A stretch of 64,000 nt of DNA from Planctomycetaceae bacterium (GTDB lineage: Bacteria > Planctomycetota > Planctomycetia > Planctomycetales > Planctomycetaceae). The DNA lies in NCBI GenBank assembly GCA_020426505.1, contig JAGQPX010000137.1, positions 1 to 64,000 of the forward strand. The letters are read 5' to 3'. The position numbers and the translations under genes were made by a program. This document shows, piece after piece, positions 17,912 to 26,460 of the stretch. The notes below the pieces were generated by a model. It had not been told where the DNA came from and did no database searches. It saw only the letters and a program-made list of their open reading frames with translations. The first letter of the stretch is position 1, and every line of letters starts with the position of its first letter.

Positions 17912-19023
17912 AGTCCCTCGTCGCCAAATGCATACTCGCCGTGACAAGTTGCGCAGGAATTCTGCACACGGTCCCGGGCGATGGTGAATTGTTCAAAGTT
18001 GGTCGCTTCGACCGCAGTGGTGATCGCAAGGTTCGCCTCGATAAACTCACGGGCAAACTGCTGATACTGTGGTTCGTCTGCTGAATCGTAACTCTCTGTG
18101 GAAATGAGTCCACCGATGACCGCGAGAATGGTTGCCTCGCGAACAATGTGCTCCGGCATCTCTGCGAACCGCTCCTGAGTATTGACTTCGGCTTTCAGCC
18201 AGTCAAAGGAGCGTTTGGTCCGCTTCATCAACTCGCTGCGATCGGCAACGTCGCTGAAGGGGATGCTTTCCGGTGCCTTAATCTCCGGCGCGGCTCCACC
18301 GTTCAAAATGGTGACGATCTGCTCGAACGCCAGTTGTGCTTCCGCGTAATGTTCACGTCCGGATTCGGTGGCTTCGGCAGCAACTTTCGCCGCAAGGTCA
18401 CGTACGATGTTCGCATGGGGACGCCAGCTGAGTGATCCGGGATGCGTGCTGATCACCGCTGCGACTCCTGCCAGCATCACGCTGTCATTGGCGACCGCGT
18501 CTAAATTTCGATTGTAGGTCGCCACTGTTCTGAGATTGACCGTCAGGCGATTTCGCAGTTGCTTGACCTCTTCGTTCAACACGTCGATCGATGCCAGTCG
18601 TTGCCAATCCGTCGAGGATGCGGCAGTCGCCACGTCGGTTGGCGTTCCCGCCGGTGCGTTACCGGAATGGACCAACTCCACGACCGGCGGTGCCTCACTT
18701 CCCGATTCCGGTGCTTGCGAGCCAATGTCGAGACGGACGACATCCGTTGGGTTTCCCTCGGTCGCCACTTCCAGTGGTTTGTCGAAAAACACATCGTAAG
18801 GAATCTCTCCCACCCACTTCGTACGGGGATCGGGGCTCTCGGTCGAAGCAGCGTCAGGGAGAGCAGTAGGTGGATCCGTTGCCGATTGAAGCGCGCTTGC
18901 GGGAGTTTGATCAACGGGGGAGGTCGTCGGCACATCACCACAGCCGGCGATGACCAGCAGAAGAATAACCGTAACAGGCACGGTCTTATACGTTTGCAGC
19001 CGACGTTGGATCAACAAGGTCAT
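17908..19023 (-). CDS. Lipoprotein with C-terminal cytochrome c'-like heme domain
   Basis: 371 residues. The N-terminus carries a lipobox (LLLVIAGCG), so it is a predicted lipoprotein. A Pro/Thr/Ser-rich linker runs to about residue 130. Two similar helical segments follow (~residues 155-240 and ~265-360), both with an N-R...L.A+...V..A..LA+I..+IST pattern. Only the second ends in a c-type heme motif, [10 protein letters not shown], close to the C-terminus as in class II cytochromes (cytochrome c'). It is the first gene of the minus-strand arm and is coupled to the protease by an ATGA overlap. A redox or gas-binding sensor role is conceivable but unproven. The start at 19023 directly precedes the signal peptide. 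Confidence 0.82.
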   Translation of the reverse strand: MTLLIQRRLQTYKTVPVTVILLLVIAGCGDVPTTSPVDQTPASALQSATDPPTALPDAASTESPDPRTKWVGEIPYDVFFDKPLEVATEGNPTDVVRLDIGSQAPESGSEAPPVVELVHSGNAPAGTPTDVATAASSTDWQRLASIDVLNEEVKQLRNRLTVNLRTVATYNRNLDAVANDSVMLAGVAAVISTHPGSLSWRPHANIVRDLAAKVAAEATESGREHYAEAQLAFEQIVTILNGGAAPEIKAPESIPFSDVADRSELMKRTKRSFDWLKAEVNTQERFAEMPEHIVREATILAVIGGLISTESYDSADEPQYQQFAREFIEANLAITTAVEATNFEQFTIARDRVQNSCATCHGEYAFGDEGL

Positions 19024-19227
19024 CACGCATCGGGAACAGGAGTTCAGTCGACATGATGAATTATGCGAACATCGTGCGATCGCTGCAATGGCCAAGGTTT
19101 TCCTACTTTTCCCTGGCTCTTCTCCTTACAACGCCCGGCCGACAGAGTATCCTTGAGTGGGAGACACAACCTGCTCAACGAACTTGATTCACCCGCTCCC
19201 CCCGAATCAGCCAAATGAGGAGCCAGC
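19024..19227. promoter_or_regulatory. Divergent intergenic region between the two cluster arms
   Basis: 204 bp separate the start of the leftward cytochrome/protease operon from the start of the rightward arm. Promoters for both directions must lie here or inside the first genes. I cannot assign -35/-10 boxes with confidence. A GAGGAG ribosome site for the plus-strand gene lies just upstream of its ATG at 19228. Confidence 0.45.
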
Positions 19228-19731
19228 ATGTCCCGGTATTCCACCATTCTCGCCATCCTTCTGGTGACCGCCTGCGTCTGTCACTCGTCTGCTCAGGAAC
19301 CGACCGTCGCGCCGGAGTTCATGCCTCCGCTTCTCCCGTCGCCCTCTGCCACAACAGCTCCGGACTACGTCCCGCCAGCATCTCCTGTTCCGTTGTCGAC
19401 TCATGAGGCGTATTCGGCTCCTCAGTCGGTGCCGCCCGTGGTCATCGATGAGTATCCGCAGGTTTATCCTGTTGAAACGGTCGCTCTGTACGATCGCGTT
19501 CGCATCCGGGACCCGCACAAAGCTCACCCGTACGGCGTGCCGACGGTGATCTCCGTCGCCGACCCGCGTAACCGGTCCTGCACGGTCAACGTTGAGGTGT
19601 GCATGCCTCCGTGTGCCTGTGAGCGAGTGACCCACAATCTTCGCGGCAACCGCGTCAGGTACGACTTCGGCAAGTATGAGATCGAAGTCATCTCAAGACT
19701 GGGCGTGGTCATCATTGATTACGACACGTAA
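19228..19731 (+). CDS. Small secreted Pro-rich hypothetical protein
   Basis: 167 residues. A signal peptide (core STILAILLVTACVC, ending near SSAQ) is followed by a Pro/Ser/Ala-rich stretch (to about residue 75). A compact C-terminal domain has YDRVRIRDPHKAHPYGVPT and four cysteines (SCTVNVEVCMPPCACE), ending VVIIDYDT. GAGGAG lies 7 nt upstream of the ATG. No family is recognised beyond a resemblance to small planctomycete exported proteins. It opens the plus-strand arm but is separated from the next gene by 388 nt. Confidence 0.75.
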   Translation: MSRYSTILAILLVTACVCHSSAQEPTVAPEFMPPLLPSPSATTAPDYVPPASPVPLSTHEAYSAPQSVPPVVIDEYPQVYPVETVALYDRVRIRDPHKAHPYGVPTVISVADPRNRSCTVNVEVCMPPCACERVTHNLRGNRVRYDFGKYEIEVISRLGVVIIDYDT

Positions 19732-20119
19732 CAGTCGTCGGTGAAGCGACGTTGATTCGCATGCTCACGATCACAGCGTTGGATTTCTGCGGTCAACACC
19801 TTCGGCTGGCAGTTGCGACCAAGTGATCTCGTGAGTAGGCTGAATCATCGATTGAATTTATTCAACAATTGTTGCCAGCCGGGATTTCCCGGTGATCTCT
19901 GTGTTACGAAGAACGTAAAGGCTTCATTGAAAGCGTGAATTCGTCCAAGAAAAGCACGGAATCGTCGTAAGGATCCTTGGGGCACCACGAATAACGTACG
20001 TTCAGACGGACCGCACGAGCGTAGGCCCCTCACATTTGATCGCCAGGCACGCAATTCATTGAGTGCCTGAGACAGCGGTCACATGAACAGGTCGTCCTCT
20101 CCTCCATTGGTCGGAACGC
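19732..20119. other. 388-nt intergenic region with a cluster of small palindromes
   Basis: No convincing gene. It contains three adjacent dyads: TTGAAT-TT-ATTCAA (19852-19865), CAACAATTGTTG (19863-19874, a perfect 12-bp palindrome) and CCGGG-ATTT-CCCGG (19879-19892). A further palindrome, AACGTACGTT, lies at 19993-20002. This density suggests an operator or leader region for the propeller gene starting at 20120, but no regulator can be named. Confidence 0.5.
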
Positions 20120-22270
20120 ATGGCAGCATATGCTCAGAGCGTGTATCCACGAATACGACCGGCTTTCCCAGCGGGAATCTGCCTCGCTGTTCTGGTGTTT
20201 TGTCTACCTGCTCCAACGTTCGCCCAACTCGCGGTTCCGGCAGCCGTTGCTGTCGATGACTCTGATGACGAGAAGAGTCTCGGCGGTTTTCAGGTCCCGG
20301 TCGACGACTCGGTCTCCACGACGTTCAAGGATTTTGAACGGTTCGCTGCCCGCAATGACTGGGAGAAGGCTTTCCGGGCCATCGGCGAGATTCCCTCGGA
20401 CAAACGCGTGGGGATGCTGAAGGTGGGGGACGGCATGATCGTCCCTGCCCGTCAACGGATTTGGCAGGTCGTTGCCGATCTGCCCGCTGAGGGACGCGAG
20501 GCATTCCGTGTGTTTTTCGATGCCAAGGCTCGCGAGCTTTTGAGCCAGATCGAGGACGTCGATCAAGCCGAAGGACTCAAGCTCGCACGGCAAATCTTCG
20601 ATGAGTATTTCCTCACATCGGCTGGCGATGACGCGGCCAATCTGCTCGGCGAGGCCGCATTCGAGGTAGGCAACTTTGGAGAAGCCGAACAATACTGGCG
20701 CGACATTCTCGACCATCACCCCGGCAGTGAACTCAGCGATGTCAAACTGCAGGTCAAACGAGCCGTCGCATTGCTGTACGGACGACGGGACCGGCAATTT
20801 GACGCATTGCTCAAAGACATCGCACAGCGGTTTCCTGGCCAGACGGTCGTCCTCGGTGGCGAGGACGTCGATCCGGTGAGATTCTTGCAGTCGTTGCAGA
20901 TGAGTGTCCTCGAATCGAGTTCGCACGACGGGTCAGAGGGAGCGGAAAACGAGTTCGTTGCGACAGGTGTCCTGCAGGAAGAAACCCCGATAGCATGGCA
21001 GGTGCAGTTTCTATCGGACAATGGCAAGAAGCTGTTCGATCAGGCAAACAACAGCAACAACTGGTACCAGAATGGAATTGAGACCTATGTGCCTCCGTTC
21101 ACAACACGTGGACATCAGCTGTTCTGCAACTGGTTCGGGGTCGTCTTTTCGATCGACACCACGAACGGCAAGCTGCAATGGCGGAGCGACAAGTTCGACA
21201 AGTTGCACAGCAAGTTCAGTCAGTTGCCGCATTCGCAATGCAACATCGAGCAGTTCGCTGTCGTCGCCGGGGACGATGTTGTCCTCGCGATCTCTTTGGA
21301 CCCGGAGAAGCTCAACAACTATCGCGAACCATTCCAGCTGATGGCGTACGAACGCGATTCGGGCAAGCAGCGATGGAAGTCGAGCGACCTGAGTGACTTC
21401 AAACAGACAAGTTTCGTGGGAGAACCGCTCATTCTTGGCGACAACGTGCTCGTCACCACGCACGGACAGAACGACACGAAATATGTCCTGAGGTCACTCA
21501 AGTTGAAGGACGGCGGAGAGAACTGGAACAAGGAACTCGGCACAGCCGTGCGTGTCCAGAGGAGCCAGCGGTATCAGGAGCAGCCGCCGATCCCGAGTTT
21601 CCTCAAGACTGACGACGCGGTGTACATGCTGACGAACAACGGCGCACTCATTGCCTTGGATGGACAAGGGAAGGATCTCGAATGGGTTTTGAAATTCGAG
21701 GGGCCGCCCACCAGCAGTAATCAGAACATGTTCTGGTACTACAACGAACCGTTAGCGGACACCGTGGCTCTACACTCTCAAGGGGCCATTCTCGAAGACG
21801 AAGGGACCGTCTATTTCAAGGAGGCGGTCAGCAATGAGTTGTACGCCGTCGACCCCAGCGTCCCAAAAGTTCTGTGGAAGCGTCCGCTTGCTACGGAAGC
21901 CGTCCTCACTGCCGTGGATGACAATCAGCTGTTCGTCCTCACCCGCGAGATCATGGCCATTGATCGTGACACTCAACGTTTGCAATGGGCACGACGGCTC
22001 CCCATCGTCGGCGGGGGACTCAGCACTGTCGTCGGTCGGGACACGGTTTACGTCTTCACCAACCGGGGCATCTACTGTCTCGACAAACAGGACGGCTCGC
22101 AAAAGGCGATCTTCCGCGGCGCCGACCTCGAAACCAACGGCGGCTGGATCGAAGTCCTCGACGACCGGCTCGTCTGCGTCTCCAACATGACCGTCACGGC
22201 ATACATCCCTCCCTGGAGCAAGAACGGCTTGCCCGACAATCAACCACTTTCGGAATCCAATCGCCAATAG
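20120..22270 (+). CDS. Secreted PQQ-like beta-propeller repeat protein
   Basis: 716 residues. A signal peptide (core GICLAVLVFCLPA, ending near TFAQL) precedes an N-terminal helical, TPR-like region (DWEKAFRAIGEIPSDKR ... NFGEAEQYWRDILDHHPGSE, ~residues 70-230). The C-terminal two thirds carry PQQ/quinoprotein-type blades: VVFSIDTTNGKLQWRSD, AYERDSGKQRWKSSD, VYMLTNNGALIALDGQGKDL, LYAVDPSVPKVLWKR and YCLDKQDGSQKAIF. PQQ-dependent dehydrogenase active-site features are not evident, so it is probably a scaffold or binding propeller, as in BamB-like proteins. Its last codons and stop (TAG, 22268-22270) lie inside a 7-nt-period repeat. Followed by the SIMPL gene after 39 nt. Confidence 0.87.
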   Translation: MAAYAQSVYPRIRPAFPAGICLAVLVFCLPAPTFAQLAVPAAVAVDDSDDEKSLGGFQVPVDDSVSTTFKDFERFAARNDWEKAFRAIGEIPSDKRVGMLKVGDGMIVPARQRIWQVVADLPAEGREAFRVFFDAKARELLSQIEDVDQAEGLKLARQIFDEYFLTSAGDDAANLLGEAAFEVGNFGEAEQYWRDILDHHPGSELSDVKLQVKRAVALLYGRRDRQFDALLKDIAQRFPGQTVVLGGEDVDPVRFLQSLQMSVLESSSHDGSEGAENEFVATGVLQEETPIAWQVQFLSDNGKKLFDQANNSNNWYQNGIETYVPPFTTRGHQLFCNWFGVVFSIDTTNGKLQWRSDKFDKLHSKFSQLPHSQCNIEQFAVVAGDDVVLAISLDPEKLNNYREPFQLMAYERDSGKQRWKSSDLSDFKQTSFVGEPLILGDNVLVTTHGQNDTKYVLRSLKLKDGGENWNKELGTAVRVQRSQRYQEQPPIPSFLKTDDAVYMLTNNGALIALDGQGKDLEWVLKFEGPPTSSNQNMFWYYNEPLADTVALHSQGAILEDEGTVYFKEAVSNELYAVDPSVPKVLWKRPLATEAVLTAVDDNQLFVLTREIMAIDRDTQRLQWARRLPIVGGGLSTVVGRDTVYVFTNRGIYCLDKQDGSQKAIFRGADLETNGGWIEVLDDRLVCVSNMTVTAYIPPWSKNGLPDNQPLSESNRQ

Positions 22271-22293
22271 CGAACAGCCATCAGCGACGCGCA
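22259..22293. repeat. Degenerate heptamer array at the end of the propeller gene
   Basis: Five consecutive 7-nt units read AATCGCC, AATAGCG, AACAGCC, ATCAGCG and ACGCGCA. The second unit contains the TAG stop codon of the propeller gene. One of six loci in the window with the same 7-nt phasing. Confidence 0.6.
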
Positions 22294-22309
22294 CTCAGAA
22301 AGACTTGTC

Positions 22310-23149
22310 ATGCAAACTGCAATACGCCTCAATCGTTCGATGATCCCTGTCGCGATGGTCGCGATGCTGTTTGCGACGTCGGCCTTTGGCGAGGAGAAGT
22401 CGGGGATCACGGTCGTTGGCGTCGGTAAGGTTGATGCGAAGCCGTCGATTGTCGAGTTGACCGGCACCGTCAACGGCGAAGCAGAACTTGCGGGCGACGC
22501 GGTCACGAAGTTCCGTGGGAACCGGCAGAGTGCGATCGAAGCAATTGAGGCTCTGGAGATCTCCGGTCTGACGATCGAGGGAACGGGCGTCTCGGTCAAC
22601 TCCGCCATGACGCAGCAACAGATGCAGGCGATTCGACAGGGCATGGCGCCGCAGGGAGACTCCGCCGGCAAACTGGCGGTCTCCGAGCCGCTAAAACTTA
22701 CGCTGATCGGTGTTGATGAGATGGACACCGAGATGCTGCTGGAGACGCTCGTCAAAATCGTTGACGCCGGCAAGGACTCGGGCATCGTCATCGGGTCACT
22801 CCCGACGACGATCAACTACGGTTATAACGCCAACACAAGCACGCCACTGGCGAAGTTCAAATTGACGAAGATTGACGAGTTGAAGGCCCAGGCGTACGAG
22901 ATGGCGATCGCCGACGCCCGCAAACAGGCCGAGCGACTTGCGGAGATCTCTCAGGTCAAACTCGGACCGATCACCGGCATCCGCGAGGGGAACCTTCCGA
23001 AGAACAACACGCAGCAGGTCGTCTATTTCAATCCTTACATGCAACAACAGGATGACGATGACAAGTTCACCTCGACCGACCTGCGGGACATTACCGTCAG
23101 CATCACGTTGCAGGTCGACTTTTCAATCGTCGGCAACCGGGACGAATGA
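22310..23149 (+). CDS. SIMPL domain (DUF541) exported protein
   Basis: 279 residues with a signal peptide ending near SAFGE. GITVVGVGKVDAKPSIVELT and the late segment AYEMAIADARKQAERLAEIS followed by KLGPITGIREG are typical of the SIMPL/DUF541 family (also known from the E. coli YggE family), whose members are periplasmic or surface proteins of uncertain function. The central portion has an unusual Met/Gln-rich insert (AMTQQQMQAIRQGMAPQGD). Located between the PQQ propeller and the squalene-cyclase-like gene, all in the same direction with short gaps. Confidence 0.85.
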   Translation: MQTAIRLNRSMIPVAMVAMLFATSAFGEEKSGITVVGVGKVDAKPSIVELTGTVNGEAELAGDAVTKFRGNRQSAIEAIEALEISGLTIEGTGVSVNSAMTQQQMQAIRQGMAPQGDSAGKLAVSEPLKLTLIGVDEMDTEMLLETLVKIVDAGKDSGIVIGSLPTTINYGYNANTSTPLAKFKLTKIDELKAQAYEMAIADARKQAERLAEISQVKLGPITGIREGNLPKNNTQQVVYFNPYMQQQDDDDKFTSTDLRDITVSITLQVDFSIVGNRDE

Positions 23150-23211
23150 CGTGAACCTCCAGTCGCAGCGGATGCCGAATGCAGATTGAATCAGACGGAG
23201 AACTGATCGCC

Positions 23212-24258
23212 ATGTCGAGAATTGTCGTCATTCCGGCGCTCTGCGTCGCACTGCTGATGCCGCCATTCGACTCGCTGTCGGCTGACGACGAGCTCCTCCC
23301 AAAACATATGACAGTCGACTGCCTCAAGGCGACACAGAAGGGTCTCGATCACATCACGAAGCTGCAATCGCCCGACGGGAGCTTTGTGTCGTCGGAAGAT
23401 GGAGCCGCTTATCCCGTCGCCATGACGGCCCTCGCCGGGCTTGCGTACCTCGCAGGCGGCAACACCACCACGCGCGGTCCGCATGCGGAGCAGGTTCGCA
23501 AGTGTCTGTCGTTCATCCTCGGCAGCGCGGGCGATGACGGCCTGCTCGCAGCCGGTCAGGAGAACGGTCGGCCGATGTACGGTCACGGATTCGGACTGCT
23601 CTTTCTGGCGACAGTTTACGGGATGGAGACCGATGAGCGCACGCGTGAACGAATCGGGCGTGCGGTCGACAAAGCGGTTGACCTCACTGCCTCATCACAA
23701 AGCGTGCGCGGCGGTTGGTACTACACGCCCGGCAGTGGCTACGACGAAGGCAGTGTCACCGTGACTCAGTTGCAGGGACTGCGTGCTGCCCACGAGGCCG
23801 GCTTCACCGTTCCGAAAGGGACAATGGAAGGAGCGGTGCATTATCTGGAGATCTGCCGCACTCCCGACGGAGGGATTCGCTATTCCTTCGACTCGGGTGG
23901 CGACACGCGACTCCCCATCACTGCAGCCGCAATCTGCTGCCTGTACTCCGCCGGTGAATACGAGTCGACCCTCGCTGACGAATGCCTCGAGTACACCTAC
24001 AACCAGTTCAAAGTCGGCGGAGGTCAATTCACCAGCGGACACGATTCTTATCTCTATCTCTATGCCACGCAGGCCTTTTATCAGGCGGGTGACGAATACT
24101 GGGACGAGTATTTTCCCTCCGTGAGAGACACCCTCGTCAAGAAACAGAATGGGGATGGAAGCTGGCCCGGCAATTGGGCGGGCAACGTCTACGGCACCTG
24201 TCTCAACTGCATCGTCCTGCAGATTCCGTTCAAGTACCTGCCGATCTACCAGCGATAG
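23212..24258 (+). CDS. Prenyltransferase/squalene-oxidase-type repeat protein, exported
   Basis: 348 residues with a signal peptide (core VVIPALCVALLMP, ending near LSADD). The fold is an alpha/alpha toroid built from repeats such as ITKLQSPDGSF, TASSQSVRGGWYYTPG, LEICRTPDGGIRYSF and LVKKQNGDGSWPGNWAG, the QxxDGSW pattern of terpene-cyclase-like repeats. Catalytic DxDD of squalene-hopene cyclase is not visible, so enzymatic cyclisation is unlikely. GGAGA at 23197-23201 precedes the ATG at 23212; an upstream ATG at 23179 is in frame. In planctomycetes this family regularly accompanies MoxR/vWA operons, as here (MoxR starts 34 nt downstream). Probably a periplasmic binding or scaffold protein. 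Confidence 0.85.
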   Translation: MSRIVVIPALCVALLMPPFDSLSADDELLPKHMTVDCLKATQKGLDHITKLQSPDGSFVSSEDGAAYPVAMTALAGLAYLAGGNTTTRGPHAEQVRKCLSFILGSAGDDGLLAAGQENGRPMYGHGFGLLFLATVYGMETDERTRERIGRAVDKAVDLTASSQSVRGGWYYTPGSGYDEGSVTVTQLQGLRAAHEAGFTVPKGTMEGAVHYLEICRTPDGGIRYSFDSGGDTRLPITAAAICCLYSAGEYESTLADECLEYTYNQFKVGGGQFTSGHDSYLYLYATQAFYQAGDEYWDEYFPSVRDTLVKKQNGDGSWPGNWAGNVYGTCLNCIVLQIPFKYLPIYQR

Positions 24259-24292
24259 CGCACACACTCTTTGCCCCTCTGAGGAACATCCT

Positions 24293-25339
24293 TTGACTGC
24301 CACAATCTCCGCCGACCTCGCCGGGTTGGAAAAACTAAAAGCTGCTCAGCAGCGCGTTCGTGAGCAGATTCGCACGGTCGTCGTCGGTCAGGACGACGTC
24401 GTCGAGCAACTGCTTGTGAGCATCTTCGCCGGCGGGCACTGCATCCTGGAAGGCGTCCCCGGTCTCGCCAAGACGTTGCTCGTCCAGACACTCTCCCGAT
24501 CACTCTCACTCGATTTTGGCCGCATCCAGTTCACCCCCGACCTCATGCCCGCTGACATCACAGGCACCGAAGTCATCTTCGAGGACCGTGAGTCGGGGCA
24601 GCGGGAGTTCAAATTCGTCCAGGGCCCCATCTTCACGAACATCCTGCTCGCAGACGAGATCAACCGGACTCCACCGAAAACGCAGTCCGCCCTCCTCCAG
24701 GGGATGCAGGAGAAACACATTTCCGCAGGCGGACATCAGTACGACCTGCCGAGCCCGTTCTTCGTCCTTGCAACACAAAACCCAATTGAGCAGGAGGGCA
24801 CCTACCCGTTGCCGGAGGCTCAGCTCGACCGGTTTCTCATGAAGGTCATCGTGAGGTATCCGACCCGAGATGAGGAACGTGAGATCTACCGCAGCACCAC
24901 CGGGATCGAACACGGCGAACCGGAGCACGTGCTTTCCGGAGAGGAAGTCCTCGAACTCCAGTCACTCGTCCGTAAGGTGCCGATCAGCGACATGCTCATC
25001 GACTACACGATGGCGCTGGTCCGTGCGACACGTCGTGACGATCCGGAGGCTGCCGACTTCGTCAAACAGTGGGTCCTCTGGGGAGTTGGCCCTCGCGGCG
25101 GTCAGTCCCTCATCCTCGCCGCAAAAGCCCGAGCCGCGCTCTACGGTCGACCGGAAGTGACAGCCGATGACCTGCAGGAGATGGCTCCCAGCGTCCTCCG
25201 ACACCGCATCGTCCTCTCCTACAACGCCGAAGCCGACGGCCAAACCCCCGACACGGTCATCGCCAAACTCATCGACACCACACCCCTCGACAACAGCACG
25301 TCTGCGGGGGACGGAAGAGTGCAACGAGTGCTGAAGTAG
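24293..25339 (+). CDS. MoxR-family AAA+ ATPase
   Basis: 348 residues. Walker A is GVPGLAKT, Walker B ILLADEINR, and sensor I ATQNPIEQEGTYPLPEAQLD; all are diagnostic of MoxR AAA+ ATPases. The start is TTG at 24293: GAGGAA at 24281-24286 sits 6 nt upstream and the peptide begins MTATISADLAGLEK. Longer ATG extensions run back into the preceding gene. MoxR ATPases act as chaperones, often with vWA-domain proteins that load metal or assemble complexes. Three vWA-type genes follow. The stop codon TAG belongs to a heptamer repeat (25333-25360). Confidence 0.95.
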   Translation: MTATISADLAGLEKLKAAQQRVREQIRTVVVGQDDVVEQLLVSIFAGGHCILEGVPGLAKTLLVQTLSRSLSLDFGRIQFTPDLMPADITGTEVIFEDRESGQREFKFVQGPIFTNILLADEINRTPPKTQSALLQGMQEKHISAGGHQYDLPSPFFVLATQNPIEQEGTYPLPEAQLDRFLMKVIVRYPTRDEEREIYRSTTGIEHGEPEHVLSGEEVLELQSLVRKVPISDMLIDYTMALVRATRRDDPEAADFVKQWVLWGVGPRGGQSLILAAKARAALYGRPEVTADDLQEMAPSVLRHRIVLSYNAEADGQTPDTVIAKLIDTTPLDNSTSAGDGRVQRVLK

Positions 25340-25379
25340 CGATTAGCAGATAGTGGGTAGGAATCAAAAACCTACCCAC
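25333..25379. repeat. Heptamer array and hairpin after MoxR
   Basis: Four 7-nt units (GAAGTAG, CGATTAG, CAGATAG, TGGGTAG; 25333-25360) all end in TAG, and the first one supplies the stop codon of the MoxR gene. They run into a perfect 9-bp inverted repeat, GTGGGTAGG (25353-25361) with CCTACCCAC (25371-25379), loop AATCAAAAA. It could act as a weak terminator or mRNA-processing hairpin between MoxR and DUF58; no T-tract follows. Confidence 0.65.
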
Positions 25380-25393
25380 GACCCACTCATCCC

Positions 25394-26368
25394 ATGCCCA
25401 AGTATATCAACCCCGACATCATCGGTCGCCTCGCGGGCATTGGTTTCAAAGCCAATCAGCCGGTGGAGGGAACGATTGCGGGGCAGCATCGGTCGCCTTT
25501 GCATGGGCTGTCGCCGGAGTTCGCTGATTATCGTGCCTATACGCCGGGGGATGATCTCAAGAACCTGGACTGGAAGGCCTACGGGCGGTCGGACCGTTTT
25601 TACGTCAAGCGGTTTGAAGAGGAATCAAACCTGCGGGCCTTTCTGGTCGTCGATGACTCGGCTTCCATGAACTATGGCGACGGTCAGCAGAACAAGTTCC
25701 ACTGTGCCGCGACGATTGCGTGTTCGTTCGCAGCAACATTGCTCAGGCAACGGGATGCGGTCGGTCTGTCGACGGTCGGACGTCACATCAACGCCGATCT
25801 TCGTCCAAGTGGCACGTCCTCGCAACTCGCGCAAGTGGTGGAAACACTGGAACGAACGAAGTGCGAGGGTGAGACGGACTTGGCCCCTGCCGTCTCCATC
25901 ATCGCGGAGAAGGTGCCTCCCCGAGGGCTCATCATTGTGATCTCCGACCTGCTGACGGACCTCGAAGCGTTCTACGAATCGCTGGGCAAGCTGCAATACT
26001 TCGGTCACGAAGTCATGCTGCTGCACGTGCTGCATCGGGAAGAAGTCGAGATGCCGTTCAATGATTCCGTGATCTTCCGCGACATCGAAGGTAACGAGGA
26101 ATTGTTCGCCGAGCCGTGGTCCTTCCGCACGGCCTATCAGGCAGCGATGACGACCTTCATTGACGAGGTTCGCGAACGTTGTCACTTCTGCGGCATCGAC
26201 TATCTGCAAATGATGACCGACGACGACCTCGGCCTCAGGCTCAGCCACTTTCTCCACAACCGACAGTTCCGTGGACCGACCAAACACCGTGGACGAATGG
26301 CCTCACTTCACAAGGACGAACAGAGCGATCCACCTTCTCAGGAGCTAATGACGAATGACGAAACCTGA
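25394..26368 (+). CDS. DUF58 protein with vWA-like MIDAS
   Basis: 324 residues. The DUF58 signature GLSPEFADYRAYTPGDDLK, LDWKAYGR and FYVKRFEEESNL is followed by a vWA-type MIDAS, VVDDSASMNYG (DxSxS), at about residue 88. DUF58 proteins are the usual partner of MoxR ATPases. The C-terminal tail (PPSQELMTNDET) is encoded by a heptamer repeat that also supplies the stop codon, so the last ~6 residues look like repeat-derived sequence rather than conserved protein. Translated 54 nt after MoxR. Confidence 0.93.
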   Translation: MPKYINPDIIGRLAGIGFKANQPVEGTIAGQHRSPLHGLSPEFADYRAYTPGDDLKNLDWKAYGRSDRFYVKRFEEESNLRAFLVVDDSASMNYGDGQQNKFHCAATIACSFAATLLRQRDAVGLSTVGRHINADLRPSGTSSQLAQVVETLERTKCEGETDLAPAVSIIAEKVPPRGLIIVISDLLTDLEAFYESLGKLQYFGHEVMLLHVLHREEVEMPFNDSVIFRDIEGNEELFAEPWSFRTAYQAAMTTFIDEVRERCHFCGIDYLQMMTDDDLGLRLSHFLHNRQFRGPTKHRGRMASLHKDEQSDPPSQELMTNDET

Positions 26369-26449
26369 ATGACGAAGCTCGAAATCCGAACACCGGAGTT
26401 TTCGAGCTTCGTCATTCGGATTTCCTTCGACATTCGGATTTCGAGTTCG
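26345..26449. repeat. Heptamer-phased palindromic repeat with 18-bp perfect stem
   Basis: In the left half CGAA (or TGAA) recurs exactly every 7 nt at 26352, 26359, 26366, 26373, 26380 and 26387. In the right half TTCG recurs at 26401, 26408, 26415, then at 26426, 26433 and 26440. The halves are complementary: 26367-26384 pairs perfectly over 18 bp with 26400-26417 around a 15-nt loop that itself can pair TCCG/CGGA. The DUF58 stop codon (26366-26368) lies in the array. The following gene starts at 26461. Confidence 0.8.
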
Positions 26450-26460
26450 ACCTTCACCCC

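Noticed and set aside
25333-26449. Possible CRISPR array from the repeated units
   Set aside because: Units are 7 nt with no spacers of uniform length and no cas genes; these are short tandem repeats.
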